Part shown: positions 18,332 through 27,480 of the stretch, piece by piece
How positions within the stretch are numbered: position 1 is the stretch's first letter
Layout of the letters: each line of letters opens with the position of its first letter
Source: Larkinella humicola
GTDB taxonomy: Bacteria; Bacteroidota; Bacteroidia; Cytophagales; Spirosomataceae
Direction: 5' to 3'
Length of the DNA: 64,000 nucleotides
Assembly: GCF_008727875.1 (NCBI RefSeq)
Contig: NZ_VTWS01000003.1
Span: forward strand, 806,001-870,000
Made by a program: the position numbers and the translations under genes
Notes under the pieces: generated by a model
What the model was told of the DNA's origin: nothing
Seen by the model: only the letters and a program-made list of their open reading frames with translations
The model's database searches: none

Positions 18332-18669
18332 ATCACGGTTCTATGATGCTTCGCCCAGCTAATCATTTCGCTCAGCATTGGCCAGAGCGTTTTGCAATAC
18401 TCCGTGATTTCATATTCGATGAGGACGGGCGTTTCATTATGTACCGTTCTGGTTACCAACTTATTCATTTCCAATTCCTTCAACTCTTTTGAAAGCATCC
18501 TGAACGTAATATTCGGGATGCTTTTGGCAATTTCCCGGTAGCGCTTGTGGCCGCTGCTTAGCGATACGATGATCAATACTTTCCATTTACCGCTGATTAC
18601 ATACAAGGTGTCCTGAATGTATTTCAGATCGGTTGGGCAACTGAAGTTGCAGACGTATTCCTCTTTCAT
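18328..18669 (-). CDS. HxlR family winged-helix transcriptional regulator
   Basis: 113 residues from ATG at 18667-18669 (MKEEYVCNFSCPTDLKYIQD). It shows the HxlR pattern: CPTD near the N-terminus, ISGKWKVLIIVSLSSG, RYREIAKSIPNITFRMLSKE, then the wing with PVLIEYEITEYCKTLWPML. The frame stays open much further upstream, but that part lies antisense to the SDR gene and has no family similarity. HxlR proteins often sense electrophiles or oxidants through a conserved cysteine and repress a divergent oxidoreductase; that arrangement is present here. Confidence 0.9.
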   Translation of the reverse strand: MKEEYVCNFSCPTDLKYIQDTLYVISGKWKVLIIVSLSSGHKRYREIAKSIPNITFRMLSKELKELEMNKLVTRTVHNETPVLIEYEITEYCKTLWPMLSEMISWAKHHRTVI

Positions 18670-18696
18670 GTTGTGGGTGCTATTCCCGATGATAGC

Positions 18697-18749
18697 GCTA
18701 TACCTTAGTATACTGCACACAAATGTATAGCAACTGGTGCATACTTTTG
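18697..18749 (+). promoter_or_regulatory. Operator/promoter region between HxlR and SDR genes
   Basis: An exact -7 box TACTTTTG (TAnnTTTG) lies at 18742-18749, 21 bp before the SDR start. Upstream are inverted copies GCTATAC (18697-18703) / GTATAGC (18725-18731) and an 8-bp palindrome AGTATACT (18707-18714). These are plausible HxlR binding sites; which is used is not determined. Confidence 0.6.
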
Positions 18750-18769
18750 CAGCCATACTAAAAACGAAC

Positions 18770-19519
18770 ATGAAAAAGTTAGCAAACAAAGTCGCAGTGG
18801 TCACCGGTGGAAACAGCGGAATCGGTTTATCAACCGCCATACTATTTGCCGAACAGGGTGCCAACGTAGCCATTACCGGCCGCAACCCGATTTCTTTAGA
18901 CCGTGCTGTAGAAGCCATAGGCCACGGAGCGGTCGGCATTGTCAGTGATGTTTCCGATGTAAACAACATCACAAAAGCGTATGAAAAAGTAAGCGAAGTG
19001 TTTGGCAAGATTGACGTACTGGTCGTCAATGCGGGTGTAAATCATGCCGGGCCGTTAGCCGACTATACGGAAGAACAATTCGATCAGATCAGCGACATCA
19101 ATTTCAAAGGGGCCTTTTTTTCGGTGCAGCGCGCGTTGCCGTATTTAAATGATGGAGCGTCCATTATTCTGACTTCCAGCGCCGTAAACGAAAAAGGATT
19201 TAGCAATGGGGCGGCCTATTCGGCTACAAAAGCGGCCGTCCGGTCATTGGCCCGAAGTTTTTCGACCGAATTGATGGACCGGAATATCCGGGTGAACGTT
19301 CTGTCACCCGGCGCGATTGACACCCCATTTTTCGGCCGAGGTGGTGCTTCACAGGAAGAAGTTGATGGCACAAAAGAATACATGGCCAGCATTATCCCCG
19401 CGAAACGGCTGGGCACGGTTGAGGAAGTTGCGGAAGGATTCCTCTATTTAGCCTCGGATGCTTCTAAATACATGGTTGGTTCCGAATTAGTCATGGATGG
19501 CGGAGTAAAAACTTTGTAA
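18770..19519 (+). CDS. SDR family NAD(P)-dependent oxidoreductase
   Basis: 249 residues from ATG at 18770 (MKKLANKVAVVTGG). Rossmann cofactor motif TGGNSGIG at 12-19, NAG at 87-89, catalytic S137, Y150 and K154 (YSATK) with the normal 13-residue Ser-Tyr spacing. The C-terminal DGG near the end is also typical of classical SDRs. The residue after the second strand is in TGRNP, suggesting NADP preference (inference). The substrate is unknown. The gene is transcribed away from the HxlR regulator, which probably controls it. An upstream in-frame start at 18737 would place the start codon inside the promoter. Confidence 0.9.
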   Translation: MKKLANKVAVVTGGNSGIGLSTAILFAEQGANVAITGRNPISLDRAVEAIGHGAVGIVSDVSDVNNITKAYEKVSEVFGKIDVLVVNAGVNHAGPLADYTEEQFDQISDINFKGAFFSVQRALPYLNDGASIILTSSAVNEKGFSNGAAYSATKAAVRSLARSFSTELMDRNIRVNVLSPGAIDTPFFGRGGASQEEVDGTKEYMASIIPAKRLGTVEEVAEGFLYLASDASKYMVGSELVMDGGVKTL

Positions 19520-19542
19520 TAGGCTCTTCAGCAAATTCCGTA

Positions 19543-19604
19543 AAATTATCCATGTAAAGCAAAATTTGCTCCATTCCGATTAGGATTATGGCTGACTAAA
19601 TTTG
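19543..19604 (+). promoter_or_regulatory. Shared bipartite regulatory motif, copy 3 (cytochrome/DUF1549 promoter)
   Basis: AAATTATCCAT at 19543-19553, CTCCAT at 19569-19574, and an exact -7 box TAAATTTG at 19597-19604, with offsets +26 and +58 as in the other copies. This copy best links the motif to a real promoter. The start codon at 19638 is 33 bp beyond the -7 box. Confidence 0.75.
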
Positions 19605-19637
19605 TGTAGAACCAATACCGCCCAGTTAGGGCCGCGT

Positions 19638-22409
19638 ATGAACACAAAAGTAATCGTCGTCAGTGGAGCTGTAGTAGGCGTAGGCTTGCTGCTCTCGTCT
19701 TTTCTGGGCTGGTTCGAGGAGCGCGTCGACTTCAACACCCAGGTCAAACCGCTGCTGAATAAAAACTGCATTGCCTGCCACGGGGGCGTCAAAAAGGCCG
19801 GGGGCTTTTCCGTCTTGTTTCGGCACGAAGCCGTCGCACCGACGAAATCGGGCAAACCCGCGATCGTTCCCGGTGATGCCGACGCCAGTGAAATGATTCG
19901 CCGGTTGACGCTAACCGATCATGACGACCGGATGCCGCTGGATGCGCCCCCCCTGAAACCCGAAGAAATTGAAACCCTCCGCAAGTGGATCGATCAGGGC
20001 GCGGAATGGGGAGATCACTGGGCCTATACCCGCATCGAAAAACCGGAAATTCCGAAAGTGGGTACGTTCTGGAGCCGCATGGGAATGGCCAAAAATGATG
20101 AAACCGACTGGGTTAAAAACGAAATCGATCCGTTTGTGCTCGAAAAACTCCGGGGCCAATCGCTCAAACCGTCACCGGAAACCGACCGCGCCACGCTCAT
20201 CCGGCGCGTTTCCCTCGACCTGACCGGTTTGCCGCCCACCCAACAGGAAGTGGCTGATTTTGTGAAGGATCAATCACCGAATGCGTACGAAAAAGTGGTG
20301 GACCGGCTTCTGGCTTCACCGGCGTACGGCGAACGCTGGACGGCGCTCTGGCTCGATCTGGCCCGCTATGCCGATTCAAAAGGCTACGAAAAAGATACCG
20401 AACGAAAAATCTGGCGGTACCGCGACTGGGTTATCAACGCGTTCAACCAGGATATGCCCTACAACCAGTTCACCATCGAACAACTAGCAGGCGACTTGTT
20501 GCCCAATGCAACTGACAATCAATTCATTGCGACCGGTTTTCACCGCAACACGATGACCAACGACGAGGGCGGCACGCAGGACGAGGAATTTCGGGTAGCT
20601 GCGGTGCTGGACCGGGTCAACACGACCTGGGACGTGTTTCAGGGAACGACGTTTGCCTGTGTGCAGTGTCACAGTCACCCCTACGACCCGTTTGTTCATG
20701 ATGAATATTACAAGTATCTGGCGTTTTTCAACAACACGCGCGACGAGGACGTTCAGACCGATACGCCGACCCTGCGGTTTTTCAAGGACCAGGATTCGGT
20801 GAAGGTGGCTGAGTTGAAAAACTGGGTGGCATCGCATACGAAGCAACCACAGCCGGTGCAGGAACTGGTGAATTTTGTCCGGCTGACGGAGCCAAAAATC
20901 AACTCACACGATTTCGATCAGTACGTCAATGCGTCGCTGCTGGATGCCAAGTTTTTCGGCGTGCAGCACGGCGGATCGGCGCGAATCAAAAGTGTCAACC
21001 TGAACGGAACGAATCGCCTGATTATGGCGATCGGAACGAATGCCGAAAAAGCGGTTTTGACGCTTCACCAGGACAGCCCGACCGGCCCGACACTACTAAC
21101 GATCCCGGTACCGAAAACCGGTAGCCAGTGGCGCGATACGGTGATGATTTACGCGCTTCCGACGATTTCGGGGCGTCATCATGTGTATCTGACCATGGAT
21201 AGCCCGAAGCAACCGAAGGATTGGACGATGATCAAATGGGTGTCGTTTCGGCCTGCCTTACCGGGAACCTCGGCAACGGTTTTGGGCGAAATGGATTACA
21301 AACTCCAGGCTGTGTTGAACGCCAAACCGGAATCGACGCCGGTTTTGTTCGAAGGAAAAGGCGATTTTGCCCGGAAAACGCACGTGTTCGACCGGGGTAA
21401 CTGGCTCGTGAAAGGAAAACCGGTTCAGCCCGACGTTCCCCAATCGCTGCCACCCTTGCCCACTGATTCAAACGGAAAACCGGTTCCCCGCAACCGTCTG
21501 GGACTCGCGTTGTGGATGGTCAACCGCGATCATCCGCTGACCGCCCGGGTAGCCGTCAACCGCTTCTGGGAGCAACTTTTCGGAACCGGTCTGGCCGAAA
21601 CCGTGGAGGATCTGGGAACGCAGGGCATTCCGCCCACCCACCGGGAACTGCTGGATTATCTGGCGACCGAATTCATGGAAACCGATCAATGGTCGGTGAA
21701 ACGCCTGCTGAAACGCATGGTTCTGTCGGCGACTTACCGCCAGCGTTCGGAGGCTTCGGCGGATCTGGTCGCAAAAGATCCGTTTAACCGCTGGCTCGCG
21801 CGTGGCCCGCGTGTCCGGTTAACCGCCGAGCAAGTTCGCGATCAGGCGCTGGCAACCAGTGGTTTGCTGAGTTCGAAACGGTTTGGTCCGAGTGTAAAAC
21901 CGTCGCAACCCGACGGCATCTGGCAGTCGCCCTACAACGGCGAGAGCTGGAAACTGAGCGAGGGCGAAGACCGCCACCGCCGGGCACTTTACACCTACTG
22001 GAAACGCACCTCGCCCTATCCGTCGATGATTACCTTCGACAGCCCAAGCCGGGAATTTTGTCAGGTCCGGCGCATTCGGACGAACACGCCTTTGCAGGCA
22101 CTCGTTACCCTAAACGATCCGGTTTTTGTTGAATCGGCCCAGACGCTGGCGGCTATGATGCAGAAACACGGAAAAACCGCCGACCAACAAATTCAGGCCG
22201 GTTTTCGGCAAGTCATGCAGCGGAATCCGGCCCCTCAGAAACTGGCCGTGCTGGTGAAGTTGTATCAAAAAGCGGAGACCTATTATCAACAACATCCCAT
22301 CGACGCGCAGAAGTTACTGGCCCGGAAAGACGCCACTCCGCAGTTGGCGGCTTTGACGATTACGGCCAATACGATGCTCAATCTGGATGAGGTGATAACC
22401 AAAGAATGA
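19638..22409 (+). CDS. Cytochrome c / DUF1549 / CBM6-like / DUF1553 (PSD1) protein
   Basis: 923 residues from ATG 19638 ([20 protein letters not shown], one N-terminal membrane segment or signal). A heme-binding CIACH at 44-48 opens a planctomycete-type cytochrome c domain (to about 110). DUF1549 (about 150-360) carries [17 protein letters not shown] and [12 protein letters not shown], the second CxxCH. About 441-541 resembles a CBM6 sugar-binding module ([27 protein letters not shown]). DUF1553 (about 600-870) carries [20 protein letters not shown] and [16 protein letters not shown]. The family is abundant in Planctomycetes and linked to polysaccharide degradation; the biochemical reaction is unknown. 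An upstream TTG start at 19602 would overlap the -7 box. The DUF1501 gene follows after 1 bp. Confidence 0.9.
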   Translation: MNTKVIVVSGAVVGVGLLLSSFLGWFEERVDFNTQVKPLLNKNCIACHGGVKKAGGFSVLFRHEAVAPTKSGKPAIVPGDADASEMIRRLTLTDHDDRMPLDAPPLKPEEIETLRKWIDQGAEWGDHWAYTRIEKPEIPKVGTFWSRMGMAKNDETDWVKNEIDPFVLEKLRGQSLKPSPETDRATLIRRVSLDLTGLPPTQQEVADFVKDQSPNAYEKVVDRLLASPAYGERWTALWLDLARYADSKGYEKDTERKIWRYRDWVINAFNQDMPYNQFTIEQLAGDLLPNATDNQFIATGFHRNTMTNDEGGTQDEEFRVAAVLDRVNTTWDVFQGTTFACVQCHSHPYDPFVHDEYYKYLAFFNNTRDEDVQTDTPTLRFFKDQDSVKVAELKNWVASHTKQPQPVQELVNFVRLTEPKINSHDFDQYVNASLLDAKFFGVQHGGSARIKSVNLNGTNRLIMAIGTNAEKAVLTLHQDSPTGPTLLTIPVPKTGSQWRDTVMIYALPTISGRHHVYLTMDSPKQPKDWTMIKWVSFRPALPGTSATVLGEMDYKLQAVLNAKPESTPVLFEGKGDFARKTHVFDRGNWLVKGKPVQPDVPQSLPPLPTDSNGKPVPRNRLGLALWMVNRDHPLTARVAVNRFWEQLFGTGLAETVEDLGTQGIPPTHRELLDYLATEFMETDQWSVKRLLKRMVLSATYRQRSEASADLVAKDPFNRWLARGPRVRLTAEQVRDQALATSGLLSSKRFGPSVKPSQPDGIWQSPYNGESWKLSEGEDRHRRALYTYWKRTSPYPSMITFDSPSREFCQVRRIRTNTPLQALVTLNDPVFVESAQTLAAMMQKHGKTADQQIQAGFRQVMQRNPAPQKLAVLVKLYQKAETYYQQHPIDAQKLLARKDATPQLAALTITANTMLNLDEVITKE

Positions 22410-22410
22410 C

Positions 22411-23925
22411 ATGAAAAAGCTCATCAACGAATTACAACAGGCGGCTGTCCAGCGCGAAACCCGGCGGCATTTTTTGCATACGTGTTCCACCGGTTTGGGT
22501 GCCATGGCACTGGGTTCCGTCCTGGCTAGCTGTGATTTTTTGGGGAAATCCGACGAGAAAGGTTCGTCCGTAACCAGTGCGCAACCGCTGGGTAACGACG
22601 ACCGTTCCCCGACGGCGGTGCGTCCGGCGCAGTTTGCGGGCAAAGCCAAGCGGGTGATTTACATCCACATGGCCGGGTCGCCCTCGCAACTGGAATTGTT
22701 CGATTACAAGCCCGAACTGGCGAAATACAACGGAAAAGACTGTCCGCAGGAACTGCTGACCGGGAAGAAATTTGCGTTCATCCGGGGCGTTCCCAAAATG
22801 CTGGGACCGCAGGGAAAGTTTGCGCAACACGGTCAGTCGGGAGCCTGGGTTTCCGATTATTTGCCCCATTTACAGGGTGTGGTGGACGAAATTACGTTTC
22901 TGAAAGCCATGCACACCGACCAGTTCAACCACGCTCCGGCGCAGTTGCTGATGCACACCGGAGCCGCCCGGCTGGGACGGCCCAGCATGGGTTCGTGGGT
23001 GACCTACGGTTTGGGAACGGAAAATGACAATTTGCCCGGTTACATCGTGCTGGCATCGGGCGGCAAACAACCCGATGCGGGCAAATCGGTCTGGGGCAGC
23101 GGTTTTCTGCCGTCGGTGTATCAGGGCGTTCAGTGCCGGACGGAAGGCGACCCGGTTTTGTACGTTTCCAACCCGGATGGGATGTCGCGGGATATGCGGA
23201 AAAACACCATCGATGCCATTTCAGAAATTAACCAGCAGCAATACAACGACGTCAAAGATCCGGAAATTCTGACCCGAATTGCGCAGTATGAACTGGCGTT
23301 CCGGATGCAGATGTCGGTGCCGGATGCGATGGATATCAAAGGCGAACCGCAGTATATGCTTGATCTATACGGCGTTGACCCGAACAAAGGCTCATTTGCC
23401 CGGAACTGTTTGCTGGCCCGGCGGCTGGTGGAGCGCGGAGTGCGTTTTGTGCAGTTGTTCGACTGGGGCTGGGATTCCCACGGTACAGACACCAGTACGG
23501 CCATCGATCTGGGACTGCACGACAAATGCCGGCAATCGGACCAGGCCGTGGCGGCTTTGCTCCAGGATCTGAAACAACGCGGTTTGCTCGACGATACGCT
23601 CGTGGTGTGGGGTGGCGAATTTGGCCGGACGCCGATGCAGGAAAACCGCGATGGCCAGACTCTGCCATTCATGGGTCGCGATCACCATTTGGATGCGTTC
23701 ACGGTCTGGATGGCGGGCGGTGGCGTCAAACGTGGTTTTTCATTTGGCGAAACCGATGACATCGGCTATTACGGCGTGAAGGATCAGGTACACGTCCACG
23801 ATTTACAGGCGACGATTCTGCATTTGCTGGGGTTCAATCACGAAAAACTCACGTACCAGTTTCAGGGCCGCCCTTTCCGGCTGACCGATGTGGCCGGAAA
23901 GGTGGTAAAACCTATTCTGGCGTAA
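22411..23925 (+). CDS. DUF1501 family protein, Tat-type lipoprotein
   Basis: 504 residues. The N-terminus has a twin-arginine motif (RRHFLHTC, RR at 18-19), a hydrophobic stretch (GLGAMALGSVLAS) and a lipobox cysteine C41, so it looks like a Tat-exported lipoprotein. The body matches DUF1501, an alkaline-phosphatase/sulfatase-like fold: HMAGSPSQLELFDYKP, FARNCLLARRLVERGVRFVQ, WGGEFGRTPMQEN, GRDHHLDAFTVWMAGGGVKRG. DUF1501 proteins are nearly always paired with a DUF1549/DUF1553 partner, as here. Function is unproven. The 3' end overlaps the convergent lysC gene by 14 bp. Confidence 0.92.
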   Translation: MKKLINELQQAAVQRETRRHFLHTCSTGLGAMALGSVLASCDFLGKSDEKGSSVTSAQPLGNDDRSPTAVRPAQFAGKAKRVIYIHMAGSPSQLELFDYKPELAKYNGKDCPQELLTGKKFAFIRGVPKMLGPQGKFAQHGQSGAWVSDYLPHLQGVVDEITFLKAMHTDQFNHAPAQLLMHTGAARLGRPSMGSWVTYGLGTENDNLPGYIVLASGGKQPDAGKSVWGSGFLPSVYQGVQCRTEGDPVLYVSNPDGMSRDMRKNTIDAISEINQQQYNDVKDPEILTRIAQYELAFRMQMSVPDAMDIKGEPQYMLDLYGVDPNKGSFARNCLLARRLVERGVRFVQLFDWGWDSHGTDTSTAIDLGLHDKCRQSDQAVAALLQDLKQRGLLDDTLVVWGGEFGRTPMQENRDGQTLPFMGRDHHLDAFTVWMAGGGVKRGFSFGETDDIGYYGVKDQVHVHDLQATILHLLGFNHEKLTYQFQGRPFRLTDVAGKVVKPILA

Positions 23926-25204
23926 GTTCCGGGGTCGGGCTACTGGCTTCGTCTTTCACCACCAGTTGCACGGTATACCGGCTTTTCTGTTCCAGCAGCA
24001 GTTTTTTATGGACCAAAACCCGGTCGATGGTTTTTTCGTCGTAGTGGCGAATGGTGATGAGCTCCAGCCCCTCGTTGTAGGTAATCCGAAAGTTTTCCTG
24101 CAAATGGGGCATCAAACGGGCCAACCGCTCCGGCCGGTGATCGACCACGACGGAAAAGCTGATGGCGGTATTTTGCATCAGGTTGATTTTCACGCCGTAT
24201 TCTGCAAAATGACCGAATATCTTGCTCAGATTTTCTTCCGCAATAAACGAGAAGTCTTTTGGATGCAATGAAATCAGCGTCTGGTTCATCTTGAAAATGA
24301 ACGACGGAACGGGCAGGTGCTTCTCAAAATGGCCGATTACCGTTCCGGGCTCCTGCGGTTGCAGAAACGACCGGACGTACAATGGAATGTTCTTATTCTG
24401 TAACGGTTTGATGGTTTTCGGGTGAATAACCGTAGCGCCGTAATAGGCCAGTTCGATGGCATCCTGATAAGTCAACTGGTCGATTTTGACGGTTTCGTCG
24501 AACCATTTCGGATCGGCATTCAAAACGCCCGGCACATCTTTCCAGATCGTAACGCGCTCAGCGTTGAGGCAATAGGCAAAAATTGCCGCCGTATAATCTG
24601 AACCATCCCGGCCCAGAGTCGTGGTGTAGCCTTCGCCTGTGTTGCCAATAAACCCCTGCGTGATCACGACGCTGGTTTCGATCAGATCGGCGAGGGTGTC
24701 CGTAATGTGTTCACCGGTTCGATCCCAGTCTACCTTGCCTTCGCGGTAGGTATCATCCGTTCGAATTAACCGCCGGGCATCCACCCAGTAGGAGTCCAAA
24801 CCGGATTGGTTCAGGTGAGCATTGAGAATGCGCGTTGACAGCAGTTCACCAAATGAAACCAGTTGGTCGTATACTTTATCCCCATTGGGTTCCGGCTCCT
24901 CGGCAAGCAGGTTTTCTACGGCGGAAAACAGCTCGTAGACGCCCTCAAAAGGCTCGCGGTTATCACCAGCCAAATTATTGATCACGTGTTCGTGACGCGC
25001 CCGGATGTGCTGCCAGATCGTGTCTTTGGCCGCTTCCCGGCCGAGATAGGCCCAGGTCAGCTTCTCCAGCTCATTCGTGGTTTCACCCATTGCCGACACC
25101 ACCACCACCAGTTGCTTCGGTGGCTGCTGTTGAATGATTCCGGCCACGTTGCGAATTCCCTGCGCATCTTTCACCGATGCTCCGCCGAATTTAAATACCT
25201 GCAT
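23912..25204 (-). CDS. lysC: Aspartate kinase
   Basis: 430 residues from ATG 25204 (MQVFKFGGASVKDAQG). The kinase domain has the KFGGASV signature at 5-11 and GRDGSDYTAAIFAY; the C-terminal part (about 290-430) holds ACT regulatory repeats. Length fits a monofunctional aspartokinase without homoserine dehydrogenase. It catalyses the first step to lysine, threonine and methionine (aspartate to aspartyl phosphate). It lies downstream of dxs on the same strand, but an intrinsic-terminator-like hairpin ends about 22 bp upstream of its start. The 3' end overlaps the DUF1501 gene by 14 bp. Confidence 0.95.
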   Translation of the reverse strand: MQVFKFGGASVKDAQGIRNVAGIIQQQPPKQLVVVVSAMGETTNELEKLTWAYLGREAAKDTIWQHIRARHEHVINNLAGDNREPFEGVYELFSAVENLLAEEPEPNGDKVYDQLVSFGELLSTRILNAHLNQSGLDSYWVDARRLIRTDDTYREGKVDWDRTGEHITDTLADLIETSVVITQGFIGNTGEGYTTTLGRDGSDYTAAIFAYCLNAERVTIWKDVPGVLNADPKWFDETVKIDQLTYQDAIELAYYGATVIHPKTIKPLQNKNIPLYVRSFLQPQEPGTVIGHFEKHLPVPSFIFKMNQTLISLHPKDFSFIAEENLSKIFGHFAEYGVKINLMQNTAISFSVVVDHRPERLARLMPHLQENFRITYNEGLELITIRHYDEKTIDRVLVHKKLLLEQKSRYTVQLVVKDEASSPTPELTPE

Positions 25205-25225
25205 TGTCAAAATGTAGAAATGAAT

Positions 25226-25323
25226 AAAAACGTGGCCGGATTACCGATGCGATTGAAGAGAGGAGGCCGTTTGATTTCCGCACCCATCCATCGGTTCAAT
25301 CACACTGGTAACCCGGCCACGTT
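25226..25323 (-). terminator. Hairpin with T5 tract between dxs and lysC
   Basis: Outer arms AACGTGGCCGG (25229-25239) / CCGGCCACGTT (25313-25323), inner arms TTACC/GGTAA (25241-25245 / 25307-25311) and GATTGAA/TTCAATC (25251-25257 / 25295-25301). On the minus strand the structure is followed by five T's (25226-25230). It can end dxs transcripts or act as an attenuator in the lysC leader. Confidence 0.7.
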
Positions 25324-25342
25324 GCTGAGTAAGGGTTATCGG

Positions 25343-27277
25343 TTAAGCGGTAATGATGCGCTCGGCATAGGTTAGTTCCCGGACGGCATCGGCAATTCCT
25401 TTCGGATCGAAACCACATTCGCGGTGAAGGTCGATCTGCTCGCCGTGTTCGATCACCGCATCCGGAATGCCCAGCCGCTTCACGCGGGCCACATAACCGT
25501 GGTCGGTCATGAATTCGATCACCGCACTGCCAAAACCGCCCATCACGCAGCCATCTTCAACGGTCACGACTTTGTCGTACCGCTGGAATATTTCGTGCAG
25601 CATCGCTTCGTCGAGCGGTTTTACGAACCGCATGTCGTAGTGCGCCGGGTGAATCAGCTCGGTTTCGAGGAGTTCACAGGCGTTTGTGACGTAGTTACCA
25701 ATGGGGCCAATGGTCAGAATGGCGACGCCTTTCCCATCCCGGATTTTGCGTCCTTTTCCTACTTCAATGGCTTCAAGCGGAGTCCGCCAGTTGGGCATCA
25801 CGCCTTCACCCCGTGGGTAGCGGATGGTAAAAGCCTGTTTTCCCTGCTGAATGGTGTCCGACTGGGCCGTAAACATCAGGTTACGGAGTTCCTGCTCATT
25901 CATCGGGCTGGCCACGATCATGTTCGGAATGCAGCGCATGAAAGACAAATCGTAGGCTCCGTGGTGCGTTGGACCATCGGCACCGGCAAAACCGGCCCGG
26001 TCGAGGCAGAAAATAACCGGCAGTTCCTGAATACAGACGTCATGGATCACCTGATCGTAGGCCCGTTGCATGAACGTGGAGTAGATGTTACAGAAAACGA
26101 CCTGTCCCTGTGTGGCCATTCCCGCCGAAAACGTAACGGCATGTTGTTCGGCAATGCCGACATCGAAAGCCCGGTCCGGGATGGCTTTCATCATGATGTT
26201 CATTGACGATCCGGACGGCATGGCGGGCGTTACACCTACGATTTTTTCGTTTGCTTCGGCGAGTTCCACCAGTGTATTCCCGAAAACATCCTGGTATTTA
26301 GGCGGTTGCGGTTTATCGTAGACTTTCTTTTTGATTTCGCCCGTTACCTTGTCGAACAAACCCGGCGCGTGCCATTTGGTCTGGTCTTTTTCGGCGGGGC
26401 CGTATCCTTTGCCTTTTACCGTCAGACAGTGCAGCAGTTTGGGGCCGGGAATGTCTTTCAGGTCGTTCATCACACTCACCAGATGATCGATGTCGTGGCC
26501 GTCGATGGGGCCAAAATACCGCAGGTTCAGCGATTCGAACAGGTTGCTCTGGTGAAGCAGCGACGCTTTCAGTCCGGTTTCAATTTTAGAAACAATGTCC
26601 TGCGCGCTTTTTCCGAAATTGCTCATCTTGCCCAACAAATTCCAGACTTCGTCCTTCATTTTGTTGTAGGTCGGCGAGGTGGTAATGTCCGTCAGATATT
26701 CGCGCAAGGCGCCCACGTTGGGGTCGATGGACATGCAGTTGTCATTCAGCACAATAAGCAAGTCGGCTTCGGTTGCACCAGCGTGGTTCATGCCTTCAAA
26801 AGCCAAACCGGCCGTCATCGCACCGTCGCCAATGACGGCGATGTGATGCCGTTTGGGATGGTTTTGTAGCTGCGAGGCAACCGCCATACCCAGGGCCGCC
26901 GAAATCGAAGTTGAAGAGTGGCCAACGCCAAAAGAATCATATGGACTTTCCTTCCGTTTCGGAAAACCGGAAAGCCCCTTATAAAACCGATTGGTATGAA
27001 AAGTATCCCGTCGTCCGGTCAGAATTTTATGGCCATACGCCTGATGCCCAACATCCCAGACCAATTGATCATCCGGCGTGTTGAAAACGTAATGTAGTGC
27101 TACCGTCAATTCGACAACGCCCAGACTGGCCCCGAAATGGCCCCCATAAACCGATACGTTATCGACAATGAACTGCCGAAGTTCGGCACAGACTTGTGGA
27201 AGATCGGTTTGATTCAAATGACGGAGGTCGTCCGGACTGTCAATCTTGGCGAGTAGCCTGCCGGGTGTGATCAACAT
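25343..27277 (-). CDS. dxs: 1-deoxy-D-xylulose-5-phosphate synthase
   Basis: 644 residues, full length for the family. Thiamine-diphosphate enzyme joining pyruvate and glyceraldehyde 3-phosphate, the first step of the MEP isoprenoid pathway. Seen: WDVGHQAYGHKILTGRR near residue 75, the TPP motif GDGAMTAGLAFEGMNHAG near 151, and DRAGFAGADGPTHHGAYDLS, with the C-terminal transketolase domain. ATG at 27275-27277. A -7 box TACTTTTG lies upstream at 27366-27373. The MEP pathway feeds carotenoid synthesis, and a CrtZ-like hydroxylase is encoded further on. Confidence 0.97.
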   Translation of the reverse strand: MLITPGRLLAKIDSPDDLRHLNQTDLPQVCAELRQFIVDNVSVYGGHFGASLGVVELTVALHYVFNTPDDQLVWDVGHQAYGHKILTGRRDTFHTNRFYKGLSGFPKRKESPYDSFGVGHSSTSISAALGMAVASQLQNHPKRHHIAVIGDGAMTAGLAFEGMNHAGATEADLLIVLNDNCMSIDPNVGALREYLTDITTSPTYNKMKDEVWNLLGKMSNFGKSAQDIVSKIETGLKASLLHQSNLFESLNLRYFGPIDGHDIDHLVSVMNDLKDIPGPKLLHCLTVKGKGYGPAEKDQTKWHAPGLFDKVTGEIKKKVYDKPQPPKYQDVFGNTLVELAEANEKIVGVTPAMPSGSSMNIMMKAIPDRAFDVGIAEQHAVTFSAGMATQGQVVFCNIYSTFMQRAYDQVIHDVCIQELPVIFCLDRAGFAGADGPTHHGAYDLSFMRCIPNMIVASPMNEQELRNLMFTAQSDTIQQGKQAFTIRYPRGEGVMPNWRTPLEAIEVGKGRKIRDGKGVAILTIGPIGNYVTNACELLETELIHPAHYDMRFVKPLDEAMLHEIFQRYDKVVTVEDGCVMGGFGSAVIEFMTDHGYVARVKRLGIPDAVIEHGEQIDLHRECGFDPKGIADAVRELTYAERIITA

Positions 27278-27365
27278 AGTAGGTTGAATGGTATAAAATG
27301 TTTTTCATAAACTACGTGTGGTAACAAACTGTTTCACAGCGTTCATTCATGAAATAAGTATCGGG

Positions 27366-27373
27366 CAAAAGTA
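27366..27373 (-). promoter_or_regulatory. dxs: -7 box TACTTTTG upstream of dxs
   Basis: Exact match to TAnnTTTG on the minus strand, about 89 bp upstream of the dxs start. I see no clear -33 TTTG at the ideal spacing. Confidence 0.5.
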
Positions 27374-27444
27374 CAAAAAAAATACAAACGGCACAGTGCT
27401 TGTCCGGATTCCGGATAAATGAACCAGAGGAACGGTAAAGGGTT

Positions 27445-27480
27445 AAAAAGCACGCCAAAACCGTGTTTCAGCGTGCTTTT
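27445..27480 (-). terminator. Rho-independent terminator after the mutL-rhomboid group
   Basis: Perfect 10-bp arms AAAAGCACGC (27446-27455) / GCGTGCTTTT (27471-27480); the loop can pair further (AAAC/GTTT). Read on the minus strand a T5 tract follows. It lies 80 bp past the rhomboid stop and before the dxs promoter, so it insulates dxs. Confidence 0.8.

Noticed and set aside
18670-19029. Upstream extension of the HxlR reading frame antisense to the SDR gene
   Set aside because: The extra ~120 residues mirror the SDR codons and lack any domain; the HxlR family begins at the methionine at 18669.
19602-19637. Upstream TTG start for the cytochrome/DUF1549 gene
   Set aside because: It falls inside the -7 promoter box; the ATG at 19638 is followed directly by the signal sequence.
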